DNA from: an uncultured Lachnospiraceae bacterium
Lineage (GTDB): Bacteria > Bacillota > Clostridia > Lachnospirales > Lachnospiraceae
DNA length: 64,000 bases
NCBI GenBank assembly: GCA_910576975.1
Contig: CAJTJY010000016.1
Span: 1-64,000 of the forward strand
Direction of reading: 5' to 3'
In this document: piece by piece, positions 44,503-52,500 of the stretch
Numbering within the stretch: the first letter of the stretch is position 1
How the letters are laid out: each line of letters opens with the position of its first letter
Program-made: the position numbers and the translations under genes
Notes under the pieces: generated by a model
Database searches by the model: none
Told to the model about the DNA's origin: nothing
What the model saw: the letters and a program-made list of their open reading frames with translations, nothing else

Positions 44503-45129
44503 TCAGACAGTCTCAAAACAGTCTTTCAACTTTTCCAGCGCACGTTTTTCAATCCGGCTTACATAAGAACGGGAGATTCCAAGCTTATCTGCTATTTCTC
44601 TTTGAGTCACTGGTTTCTGATTATACAGTCCATACCTCCACTGTATAATATCCCTCTCCCTGTCATTTAATACTTTGGGAATCATCTCATAGACTTTTTT
44701 GCTGTTTCCTTTCAGCTCAATGATCTCAAAAATATCTCTGTCCGTACTTTCTACCACGTCCATAAGGCTAATTTGATTTCCCTCTTTATCTGTCCCGATG
44801 GGCTCATATAAGGATACTTCCCTAGAGGTTTTCTTCTTTCCTCTAAAATACATCAGCAATTCATTGTCAATGCATCGCGCCGCATAAGTGGCGAGGCGGT
44901 TTCCACGTTCATTATTAAATGTAGCAATCGCCTTGATAAGCCCGATGGTTCCAATAGAAATCAGATCTTCCATATCCTCGTCGCCGTTCTGATACTTCCT
45001 GGAAATATGCGCTACCAGTCTCAGATTCCGTTCAATCAAAGTATGTTTAGCTTCAAGGTCGCCCTCTCTCATTTTTTCCAGATAATATTTTTCTTCCTCT
45101 GCATTCAGCGGCAATAAAAAAGTTTTCAA
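44503..45129 (-). CDS. sigK: Sporulation sigma factor SigK
   Basis: This 208-residue sigma-70 family protein closely follows SigK, the late mother-cell sigma factor: region 2 (NLRLVAHISRKYQN, DLISIGTIGLIKAI) and region 4 (VTQREIADKLGISRSYVSRI). The gene is continuous, with no skin-type insertion. The N-terminal pro-sequence is short (MKTFLLPLNAEEEKYY), so proteolytic activation as in Bacillus may not be needed. The start is TTG 45129 with AGAGGTG upstream. A -10-like CATAGAAT lies about 40 bases upstream, resembling a SigE site, but no matching -35 was found. Confidence 0.93.
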   Translation of the reverse strand: MKTFLLPLNAEEEKYYLEKMREGDLEAKHTLIERNLRLVAHISRKYQNGDEDMEDLISIGTIGLIKAIATFNNERGNRLATYAARCIDNELLMYFRGKKKTSREVSLYEPIGTDKEGNQISLMDVVESTDRDIFEIIELKGNSKKVYEMIPKVLNDRERDIIQWRYGLYNQKPVTQREIADKLGISRSYVSRIEKRALEKLKDCFETV

Positions 45130-45217
45130 AAAAGCACCTCTAAGCTGATTTATTACATTCTATGAAAAATCAAGCCCTGAAGTGCCTTTCCATATTGAAT
45201 TAAATTTTTAAACCTTC

Positions 45218-45246
45218 TTGCCTGCTTGTTAAAAACAAGCTATACT
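45218..45246 (+). promoter_or_regulatory. Promoter of the DUF4250 gene with palindromic spacer
   Basis: TTGCCT (45218-45223) and TATACT (45241-45246) are 17 bases apart. The whole spacer is an inverted repeat, GCTTGTT-AAA-AACAAGC (45224-45240), a likely operator for a dimeric regulator. Confidence 0.6.
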
Positions 45247-45316
45247 TATAGATGATGATGGATCATTTCTGTCAAGAACCCATGATTTTATCACAACAAT
45301 AAACAGGAGGCATCTT

Positions 45317-45499
45317 ATGATTTTTCCCAAAGATCCCGTCATGCTGCTCAGCGTAGTGAACACCTATTTAAGAGACCATCATTCTTCTTTGGATGATCTA
45401 TGCAAAAGCAACGACATCTCAAAAGAAGAATTAACAAAACGGCTCGCCGCCATCTCTTACTGTTACGACGACGGACAAAATCAATTTGTTCAGGAATAA
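45317..45499 (+). CDS. DUF4250 domain protein
   Basis: This 60-residue protein matches the DUF4250 family common in Lachnospiraceae and relatives: FPKDPVMLLSVVNTYLRD at the N-terminus and YCYDDGQNQFV at the end. No membrane segment or known activity. AGGAGG lies upstream of ATG 45317. Its last ten bases overlap the end of the convergent DUF5662 gene. Confidence 0.85.
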   Translation: MIFPKDPVMLLSVVNTYLRDHHSSLDDLCKSNDISKEELTKRLAAISYCYDDGQNQFVQE

Positions 45500-46053
45500 G
45501 GCCGGTAAGGCGTCCCATAGTCTTTCTGCTTCAATAAAACATCCCTGATATAATCATAAACAGCTTCTTCCCCCTGGTCCGCCAGCATATGGAGAAGCTG
45601 TTCTAGCAGCGCCCTGGTCTCTTGATGGAGAATATGGTATTCTTTGCCATTTTCATAATATTCTAATGCACTGCGGTCTGTGTATTTCTCTTTCTGGTAA
45701 TTTTTTGAGGCAGATACCCGGTCTATGAACATTTCAACCACATACTTTAGCGGCATTTTCATCCCAGTTATGCCTTTTTGCGGTCCGGCTCCATAGTCTA
45801 TCCAATATTCCAAATGGTGCTTATTCCTGCCTTTATGATGCAGCCATGCCAAGGAATACCCTTTTTCTTTGCGCTCAATGTTATTAGGGCTTAAATTTCC
45901 CTGAAAATATCTGCACCCTACCAAGAATTCCGTAGGAGTATACTTAGACAGGTCATGCAGCAAGCCTTGCTTGTAAAGCCCTACTCTAAAGCATCCTTTC
46001 ATTACCAGCATCTTGTGATGGTTTATGGTCTTAAAATGTTGCCATGCCTTCAT
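45490..46053 (-). CDS. DUF5662 family protein
   Basis: This 187-residue soluble protein matches DUF5662. Several His and Asp residues are spaced as in HD-like metal proteins: INHHKMLVMKGC, GLLHDLSKYTP, WLHHKGRNKHHLEYW. I infer a metal-dependent hydrolase-like fold, not a known reaction. It is the last gene of the minus-strand trio with the GH13 and TraX genes, 22 bases after TraX. Confidence 0.75.
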   Translation of the reverse strand: MKAWQHFKTINHHKMLVMKGCFRVGLYKQGLLHDLSKYTPTEFLVGCRYFQGNLSPNNIERKEKGYSLAWLHHKGRNKHHLEYWIDYGAGPQKGITGMKMPLKYVVEMFIDRVSASKNYQKEKYTDRSALEYYENGKEYHILHQETRALLEQLLHMLADQGEEAVYDYIRDVLLKQKDYGTPYRPYS

Positions 46054-46075
46054 ATATTACCTCTCAAAATAATAT

Positions 46076-46729
46076 TCATCTCATCCTAATAATTAAATAT
46101 AAGATTAACAAATGAGCCGGATAAAACGCATAAAATAAATATTTTACGGATGCTCCCTTTTTACCGTTATACAGCAGCATGGGAACTACCGCAAACGTTG
46201 CGCAGGCTTGAATTCCGACTCCATAGAGAACCAGATTCTCAGCAGCAAATATAATCTGCTTCCATATTTTTCTGTCATACAGCAAATAATAACAAAAAAT
46301 AAATACAATGCCTGCTCCTCCATAATCCGTTCCCATGACCTCAGCAGCAGCCACCATTAAAACGAAAATTAAACCAACCATTAATTTATTCTTGCTTTGC
46401 TGCGCAAGGTCGATCGCTAAAACCCCAAAAAGCAAAGTAAAAAATACGTTTTGGCTTTCCCAGCGAATTCCGCCATAAAATGCATAATCAAACGGCAACT
46501 CAGAGATCAGGGCAAATGCCAGCAACCTGATTTCATACTTACGTATATTTCCAGTATGCATGGCGCCCTCGACCAGCAAAAAACAATAGATTGGAAACGC
46601 AAGACGGCCAATCATCCGAAGAATAAGGTACTGGGGGAAAAGAACATATCCGATATGATCCGTCAGCATGGACGCCATGGCAATGCATTTTAAGGCTGAT
46701 CCGCTTACCCCGAATTTTTGTTGTGTCAT
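46076..46729 (-). CDS. TraX family membrane protein
   Basis: This 217-residue protein has about seven hydrophobic helices and the TraX pattern (SALKCIAMASMLTDHIGYVL, RLAFPIYCFLLVEGAMHT). TraX of F plasmid acetylates pilin; chromosomal relatives are probably acyltransferase-like membrane enzymes acting on surface polymers (inference). It overlaps the GH13 stop as ATGA, so the two are translationally coupled. Confidence 0.85.
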   Translation of the reverse strand: MTQQKFGVSGSALKCIAMASMLTDHIGYVLFPQYLILRMIGRLAFPIYCFLLVEGAMHTGNIRKYEIRLLAFALISELPFDYAFYGGIRWESQNVFFTLLFGVLAIDLAQQSKNKLMVGLIFVLMVAAAEVMGTDYGGAGIVFIFCYYLLYDRKIWKQIIFAAENLVLYGVGIQACATFAVVPMLLYNGKKGASVKYLFYAFYPAHLLILYLIIRMR

Positions 46730-48660
46730 TTCTTCCTATTTCCTTTTGAGTTTTTCTTTTTTCTCGCAGGCTTTCCCGACAAAAGGCAGATCGCCTGTTC
46801 TTCTACCCGTATCTCTCGTATTTCTCCTAGGTGTTCCGTTTCCTCCAAAATGGAAGCATTTCTTGACGTATCCAGAAGTAATTTCCACTCTATTCCACCA
46901 GGTAGTGCAAATTTCTGGGATCCATATTGAAAATTATATGCTATATAAATATTTTCTGCCAAATGTGCATAAGCGCCTGCATAGTACATCCCAATAAAGC
47001 CACGATTCATGCCAAAATCAATTCTCCACCCTGCGTCACCGTGATAGGAAAGATCTGGACACCCTGCATTCTCATAATCCATCATCCGATAAGGATTTGG
47101 ACACCTAATCATGCCGTAGTTCTTCCGAAGCTCGGAAAGTCCATGAACGTAAGCGATCAGCTCTTTGCACGTCTCGTTCGTCTTCCAGTCCTTCCATCCA
47201 ACCACGTTATCTTGGCAATAGGCGTTATTATTTCCATCCTGGGAATTGGCAGACTCGTCTCCCATCCAAAGCATCGGCACTCCCTGTGCAAAAAACAGAA
47301 TTGCAAGCGCATTGCGCACCTGCCGTTTGCGCAGCTCAAGCACTGAACGTTTGCGGCTAAACCCTTCCTGACCGCAATTGCTGCTAAAATTCCAATGGAT
47401 CCCGTCCCGGTTTTCTTCCCCATTTAATTCATTATGCTTCTGTTCATAAGAAAAGACGTCCCAAAGCGTAAATCCATTATTTTCTGCAATAAAATTTATA
47501 AAGCCTTGACGAGCCTGCTGTCTGCGCATATGACACGCAAACTCATAGATGCTGCCGCTTTGATGATTTAAAATCTTACGGGCTTCGTACAAGAATTCTT
47601 CATTATAAGTATACAGCTCAGGTCCGAACCGTTGCGGATCCTGTGCCAGCTCCTTGGGAAACTCACCAAAAAGTAATTTGCAGCCGCAAAGCAATTCATC
47701 CTGCGCCAAAAGATTTGCAGCGGCTGGGTTCCCAATAATACGGAATCCATCCACATGATATTCCTTACGCCAGTAATGCAATACATGCATGATTAAATGT
47801 AGATTTGTATTTTCTGGAAAATAAAATTCTAACATGCACTCCATGTTTTTCTGATGCATAGATAATATCAAATGTTTTAATTCGTCTGGGTTGTTTTCCC
47901 CTAAATACGATGCCTTGGGCGCAAAGTAATTTCCGACAGTATATCCCCAGTAATTAATCATGTCTCTAGGATTCTGCTGATCTTTGGTCTCATCCAAGGC
48001 AAGAAACTCTTCGAACTCATACAAAGGCATAAACAGCAACGTGGTAATCCCTAAATACCTCAGATCATTAAGCTTGCGTTGTATTGCGCCAATAGTCCCT
48101 CTTTTTTTATTTTTGCGCATGCTCATGGTAAATCCCCTGGCATGAAGCTTATAAATCACCATATCTTCTTTTGAAATTCCTGGTGCTCTATCCTGTTTCC
48201 AATTAAATTCCGAAAAATAAAAGGAGCCTTTAATTTTCGCCCTTTCCTTTTCTGCTTTTTTTCGCTGTTCATGAAATGGAAGCTCCTGCCCCTCTTTGCG
48301 TATCTGTTCCTGTTGCGGTATAAATTGTTCCGTCTTTGGCAGCACTGGTCTGCGCCTCTCATCTCCCCAGATTTCCCGGCCTGCGATTTTTCTTGCGTAT
48401 CGGTCAACTACTTCCTGTTTATTTATTTCAAAATTATAATCATAATTCTCCCAATCCAGCCCCTGTACCCCCACCGTGTACAAAGTTTTCCGACCTTCTT
48501 CTGCTTTCATAGGAATTTTCTGAACCGTTCCATTTTCTCTGGGGTATAACATTAATTGGCATTTTGCATCTTCTGCAGCCTGTATTGAAAATAAAATGGT
48601 GTCACCCTGTTTTGTCACACCAGCCCTCTCCTGGCTTCCGGTACAAATTTGAAAATTCAT
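46726..48660 (-). CDS. GH13 glycogen-debranching-like protein, probable pseudoenzyme
   Basis: This 644-residue protein has an N-terminal CBM48-like beta domain (about 1-90), a GH13 barrel with the layout of GlgX/isoamylase (about 165-500) and a C-terminal beta domain. The catalytic set is damaged. In HVDGFR at 302-307 the nucleophile Asp of the usual FRFD is Ile309. The HD pair before GFTL is Asn394-Asn395. The DVVYNH motif is absent and the segment before HVDGFR is shortened. Only a Glu in LLFGEFP (333) and flanking motifs such as KHNELNGEENRDG survive. A carbohydrate-binding or regulatory role is inferred. Confidence 0.82.
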   Translation of the reverse strand: MNFQICTGSQERAGVTKQGDTILFSIQAAEDAKCQLMLYPRENGTVQKIPMKAEEGRKTLYTVGVQGLDWENYDYNFEINKQEVVDRYARKIAGREIWGDERRRPVLPKTEQFIPQQEQIRKEGQELPFHEQRKKAEKERAKIKGSFYFSEFNWKQDRAPGISKEDMVIYKLHARGFTMSMRKNKKRGTIGAIQRKLNDLRYLGITTLLFMPLYEFEEFLALDETKDQQNPRDMINYWGYTVGNYFAPKASYLGENNPDELKHLILSMHQKNMECMLEFYFPENTNLHLIMHVLHYWRKEYHVDGFRIIGNPAAANLLAQDELLCGCKLLFGEFPKELAQDPQRFGPELYTYNEEFLYEARKILNHQSGSIYEFACHMRRQQARQGFINFIAENNGFTLWDVFSYEQKHNELNGEENRDGIHWNFSSNCGQEGFSRKRSVLELRKRQVRNALAILFFAQGVPMLWMGDESANSQDGNNNAYCQDNVVGWKDWKTNETCKELIAYVHGLSELRKNYGMIRCPNPYRMMDYENAGCPDLSYHGDAGWRIDFGMNRGFIGMYYAGAYAHLAENIYIAYNFQYGSQKFALPGGIEWKLLLDTSRNASILEETEHLGEIREIRVEEQAICLLSGKPARKKKNSKGNRKK

Positions 48661-48705
48661 ATGCTCCTCCTGTGATGTCTGTTAATTTCTGCTGCTTGTC
48701 TCTAT

Positions 48706-48734
48706 ATTATAACAATTCATGCGAGATTTGGAAA
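48706..48734 (-). promoter_or_regulatory. Promoter of the GH13-traX-DUF5662 operon
   Basis: On the minus strand TATAAT (48706-48711) is preceded by TGT, an extended -10. TTTCCA (48729-48734) lies 17 bases upstream as a poor -35. The start codon at 48660 follows about 45 bases later with GGAGG upstream of it. Confidence 0.6.
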
Positions 48735-48749
48735 GAGATTTTCCACATA

Positions 48750-48852
48750 AAGATTGGAATTTTCTGAATTTTGTCAAATTTTTCCTCAAATCGAATTTTT
48801 TAACAAAGCATGAATGGCAGAATTTGACATTCATGCAAAAAATTCCAATCTT
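48750..48852. repeat. Nested inverted repeat between divergent promoters
   Basis: AAGATTGGAATTTT (48750-48763) and AAAATTCCAATCTT (48839-48852) are a perfect 14-bp inverted repeat. GTCAAATT and AATTTGAC repeat inside it, and GCATGAATG (48808-48816) with CATTCATGC (48828-48836) forms another perfect 9-bp pair. The block lies between the -35 regions of two divergent promoters and could be an operator array or a remnant mobile palindrome. Confidence 0.6.
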
Positions 48853-48855
48853 CTA

Positions 48856-48883
48856 TTGACTTTTTTTCATTTCTTACTATAAT
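48856..48883 (+). promoter_or_regulatory. Promoter of the XRE-cupin/pot operon
   Basis: TTGACT (48856-48861) and TATAAT (48878-48883) are separated by 16 bases, close to consensus. Transcription from here gives a leader of about 305 nt before ATG 49198. Confidence 0.75.
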
Positions 48884-49013
48884 AGATTTTGTTTATTATT
48901 GTTAAACTCAAAAATCATTATTACTTTTATTTCATGAATATAAAAAGTGTTATCTACTTACCAATAAAATAAAAGCAGGTCAGCCTGTCATGGAACTGCT
49001 GAAGTTGCACAAA

Positions 49014-49175
49014 ATGTACTCTCGGATTCTCTTTGTGTCTGATTTTACGAGAAGATTTTTGTCAGATGTGCACAAATTTATGAGGCGTACCTGGATGGTA
49101 CGTTGATTGAATTTGTGTGCATTTGGCAGAAAATCAGCCGTAAAAGCAGGTATAAGAGAGAATCCGAGAGTACAT
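49014..49175 (+). promoter_or_regulatory. Long RNA hairpin in the pot operon leader
   Basis: The arms 49014-49032 and 49157-49175 pair perfectly over 19 bp. After an internal loop, 49043-49049 pairs with 49139-49145. Then 49054-49059 pairs with 49130-49135 and 49060-49079 with 49109-49128 over 20 pairs, of which five are G-U. The tip is CGTACC/GGTACG with a 5-nt loop. Every deviation in the long arm is a wobble on the plus strand, which points to selection as RNA. The structure ends 22 bases before the start codon and leaves the ribosome site free. Confidence 0.65.
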
Positions 49176-49197
49176 CAAACTATAAAGGAGGACTCTT

Positions 49198-49737
49198 ATG
49201 GATATCGGACATCGTATGAAAGAGCTGCGCATTCAATATGGACTGACGCAGCAGGAGCTGGCAGACCGCAGTGAATTATCCAAGGGCTTTATCTCCCAAT
49301 TAGAGCGGAACCTCACTTCCCCGTCTGTTGGAACCCTTTTAGATATCATCCAGTGCCTTGGCACTACGCCGGCTGAATTTTTTACAGATCAGGAACCAGA
49401 GCAACTAGTATTTCGCCAGGAAGATTATTTTATTAAGGAAAAAGAAAAACTTCACCATCAAGTAAAATGGCTAGTTCCTAACGCTCAGAAAAACGCCATG
49501 GAGCCGATGCTTTTGACCCTTGCCCCCCACGGCATATCCGAAATCCAGCTTCCTCGTGAAGCTGAAGAATTCGGGTATGTGTTAAAAGGCAGCGTCAAGC
49601 TATACTATGGTCCCCGCTCTTTTACGGTAAAGCAAGGGGAATCCTTTTACTTTAAGGCTGAAAAAAAGCATTCTATTGAAAATTGCAGCAACAGGGAGTC
49701 GGTGATACTCTGGGTTTCCACTCCCCCAAGCTTCTAG
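49198..49737 (+). CDS. XRE-family regulator with cupin domain
   Basis: This 179-residue protein has an N-terminal helix-turn-helix (about 7-61; YGLTQQELADRSELSKGFIS) and a C-terminal cupin (about 105-175). This pairing is that of PuuR-like regulators, and genes of this type commonly precede potABCD in Firmicutes. A polyamine-responsive local repressor is inferred. AGGAGG precedes ATG 49198, and potA begins ten bases after the stop. Confidence 0.9.
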   Translation: MDIGHRMKELRIQYGLTQQELADRSELSKGFISQLERNLTSPSVGTLLDIIQCLGTTPAEFFTDQEPEQLVFRQEDYFIKEKEKLHHQVKWLVPNAQKNAMEPMLLTLAPHGISEIQLPREAEEFGYVLKGSVKLYYGPRSFTVKQGESFYFKAEKKHSIENCSNRESVILWVSTPPSF

Positions 49738-49747
49738 GAGGACAGTT

Positions 49748-50821
49748 ATGAGCAAACGACTGATTGATTTACAACATATCACAAAATCCTTTGACGGACA
49801 GATGATATTGGATGATTTGAATTTATATATTCGAGAAAATGAATTTTTAACGCTTTTAGGTCCTTCCGGCTGCGGAAAGACCACCACGCTTCGAATAATC
49901 GGCGGTTTTGAAAGCCCCGACCAGGGAACGGTTATTTTTGACGGCAAAGATATCACCCAACTTGCCCCCAATCAGCGGCAGTTAAACACGGTGTTTCAAA
50001 AGTATGCGTTATTTCCTCATATGTCCATTGCAGAAAATATTGCTTTCGGTTTAAAAATCCATAAAAAAAGCAAAACTTACATTAACGATAAGATTAAGTA
50101 CGCCTTAAAGCTTGTGAATCTGGAAGGTTTTGAAAAACGAAGCGTAAATTCCTTAAGCGGCGGTCAGCAGCAGCGGATTGCCATTGCCCGGGCGATTGTA
50201 AACGAACCTAAGGTCTTGCTGCTGGACGAGCCACTAGGCGCCTTAGATTTAAAGCTCCGCCAGGATATGCAGTACGAATTGATCCGTCTCAAAAACGAGC
50301 TTGGCATCACCTTTATATATGTGACACATGACCAGGAAGAAGCATTGACCATGTCTGACACCATTGTGGTGATGAATCAAGGCTATATTCAGCAAATTGG
50401 AACGCCTCAAGATATTTATAACGAGCCTGTAAATGCATTTGTGGCGGATTTTATCGGGGAAAGCAATATTATCAGCGGACTGATGCTAAAAGACCGCCTG
50501 GTACAAATCCTGGACGTAAAATTCCCCTGTGTCGATGAAGGATTCGGGACCAACGTCCCAGTGGACGTGGTAATACGCCCAGAAGATGTAGAGTTAGTCC
50601 CGCCAGAACAAGGATTGTTAGCCGGAGATGTAACCTCACTCATTTTCAAAGGCGTCCATTGGGAAATGGAGGTACTGGCAAACGGTTATGAATGGCTGGT
50701 CCATGCCACGCAAATGCACCCGATCGGAGCACACGTGGGAATTTTGGTCGACCCGTTTAATATCCAGATTATGAACAAGCCAGAATCCAATGATGAAAGG
50801 GCGGTGGAATCAGATGCGTAA
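49748..50821 (+). CDS. potA: Spermidine/putrescine ABC transporter ATPase PotA
   Basis: This 357-residue ABC ATPase has Walker A GPSGCGKTT (38-46), signature LSGGQQQR, Walker B VLLLDEPLGALD, the switch His in VTHDQEEA and a C-terminal TOBE domain. It powers polyamine import with PotB, PotC and PotD. The ribosome site overlaps the regulator stop codon. Confidence 0.94.
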   Translation: MSKRLIDLQHITKSFDGQMILDDLNLYIRENEFLTLLGPSGCGKTTTLRIIGGFESPDQGTVIFDGKDITQLAPNQRQLNTVFQKYALFPHMSIAENIAFGLKIHKKSKTYINDKIKYALKLVNLEGFEKRSVNSLSGGQQQRIAIARAIVNEPKVLLLDEPLGALDLKLRQDMQYELIRLKNELGITFIYVTHDQEEALTMSDTIVVMNQGYIQQIGTPQDIYNEPVNAFVADFIGESNIISGLMLKDRLVQILDVKFPCVDEGFGTNVPVDVVIRPEDVELVPPEQGLLAGDVTSLIFKGVHWEMEVLANGYEWLVHATQMHPIGAHVGILVDPFNIQIMNKPESNDERAVESDA

Positions 50822-51635
50822 TTTAAAACGGCAGCTTCTGGCTGGTCCTTATATTTTGTGGATGGCAGGCTTCATCCTGCTTCCAGTGATAATGATTTTA
50901 TATTATGCGTTTACCACCACCGGAGGAAGCTTTACCTTATTAAATGTTTCTTCGATTGCTTTCTCCGTGCACATCAAGGCATTGCTGCTATCACTGAAGC
51001 TTGCCCTGATGTGCACGTTGATCTGCCTGATCCTCTCCTACCCTCTTGCCATGATATTAAACAATATGAAATCAAAGAGCCAGGGATTTATCGTATTTAT
51101 TTTCATTTTACCGATGTGGATGAACTTTATGTTGCGCATCTTAGCTTGGAGGATGCTTTTATCAAATAACGGCGTAATCAATTCCTTTCTTAGGACATTG
51201 GGATTTCCAGGGCTTGAGATTTTAAATACTCCTGCCGCCGTAGTGTTTTGCATGGTATATGATTTCCTTCCCTTTATGATCCTGCCGATCTACAATTCTA
51301 TGGCAAGGATTCAAAACGACATCATCGAAGCGGCAAAAGATCTCGGCGCAGGCAACATTACCATATTCTTGAAAATCATCGTTCCCCTTACAATGTCTGG
51401 CGTTGTCAGCGGCATCATCATGGTCTTTGTGCCTGCGCTGACCTCCTTTGCCATCTCAGATCTCTTAGGCGGCGGCAAAGTACTTCTGATCGGAAATGTC
51501 ATTGAGCAGGCTTTCATGCAGGAATATAACTGGAACCTTGGATCAGGCCTTTCTTTTGTACTGATGATCTTTGTCATTGCAAGCATGGCGCTGATGAACT
51601 CTTGGGGAGATGAGAACAACACCGGCGTATGGTAA
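50814..51635 (+). CDS. potB: Polyamine ABC transporter permease PotB
   Basis: This 273-residue permease has six membrane helices and the EAA-loop motif DIIEAAKDLGAGNITIF that contacts PotA. ATG 50814 overlaps the potA stop by eight bases and gives the family-like start MRNLKRQLLAGP; the open frame begins earlier at 50790. Confidence 0.93.
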   Translation: MRNLKRQLLAGPYILWMAGFILLPVIMILYYAFTTTGGSFTLLNVSSIAFSVHIKALLLSLKLALMCTLICLILSYPLAMILNNMKSKSQGFIVFIFILPMWMNFMLRILAWRMLLSNNGVINSFLRTLGFPGLEILNTPAAVVFCMVYDFLPFMILPIYNSMARIQNDIIEAAKDLGAGNITIFLKIIVPLTMSGVVSGIIMVFVPALTSFAISDLLGGGKVLLIGNVIEQAFMQEYNWNLGSGLSFVLMIFVIASMALMNSWGDENNTGVW

Positions 51636-51688
51636 CTACAAATAATTAAAAATACATTTATTTTTTACCACAAAAGGAGGCAGCGCTC

Positions 51689-52468
51689 ATGATAAAAAAA
51701 ACTACGGAACGGATGTATCTGTTCATTATCTTTTTATTTTTATACCTGCCCATCGTCGTTTTGATGATACTTTCTTTTAACAATTCCAAATCCAAAGTGC
51801 AATGGGGAGGATTTACTCTGGGCTGGTATCGTAAGCTTTTTGACAACGCCGCCCTTATGGAGGCATTTGGCACTACCATCGTCATTTCCCTTGCTTCTGC
51901 ATTAATCGCCACCATGCTTGGGACAATGGCCGCACTTGGGATTGACGCCATGAAAAAGCGCAGTCAGACCGTGATGCTTGGCGCAACGAATATTCCGCTG
52001 TTAAACGCTGATATCGTCACCGGCATTTCTATGATGCTTTTGTTTGTGCGCTTTACCCGGCTTGGAATGGGAACCGTGCTGATTGCCCATATTACATTTA
52101 ATATCCCTTATGTCATTTTAAATGTGCTGCCCAAGTTAAAGCAGTCCAGCCACACTGCCTATGAAGCTGCTCTGGATTTGGGCGCAACGCCCCTATATGC
52201 TTTTCGAAAAATCGTCTGGCCACAGATACTGCCAGGCATTTTATCTGGCTTTTTGATGGCAATGACAATGTCGCTGGACGATTTTTCCGTTACCTATTTT
52301 ACAAAGGGAGCCGGCATCAACACACTCTCGACAATGATTTATACAGAAATGCGCAAGGGCATCCGTCCAGAAATGTACGCGCTTTCTACACTTTTATTTC
52401 TGATCGCCCTAGCGCTTCTGTTATTTATGAACTTTGGGCCGGCATCACAGAAAGAACAACAACATTAA
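51689..52468 (+). CDS. potC: Polyamine ABC transporter permease PotC
   Basis: This 259-residue permease has about six membrane helices and the EAA-loop motif YEAALDLGATPLYAF. AAAGGAGG precedes ATG 51689. It pairs with PotB. Confidence 0.93.
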   Translation: MIKKTTERMYLFIIFLFLYLPIVVLMILSFNNSKSKVQWGGFTLGWYRKLFDNAALMEAFGTTIVISLASALIATMLGTMAALGIDAMKKRSQTVMLGATNIPLLNADIVTGISMMLLFVRFTRLGMGTVLIAHITFNIPYVILNVLPKLKQSSHTAYEAALDLGATPLYAFRKIVWPQILPGILSGFLMAMTMSLDDFSVTYFTKGAGINTLSTMIYTEMRKGIRPEMYALSTLLFLIALALLLFMNFGPASQKEQQH

Positions 52469-52500
52469 ATTCTCACACATGATAGGAACAGGAGGCGCCT

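Noticed and set aside
44503..45129. Skin-type element in sigK
   Set aside because: The gene is continuous with regions 2 to 4 intact, so no prophage-like insertion is present.
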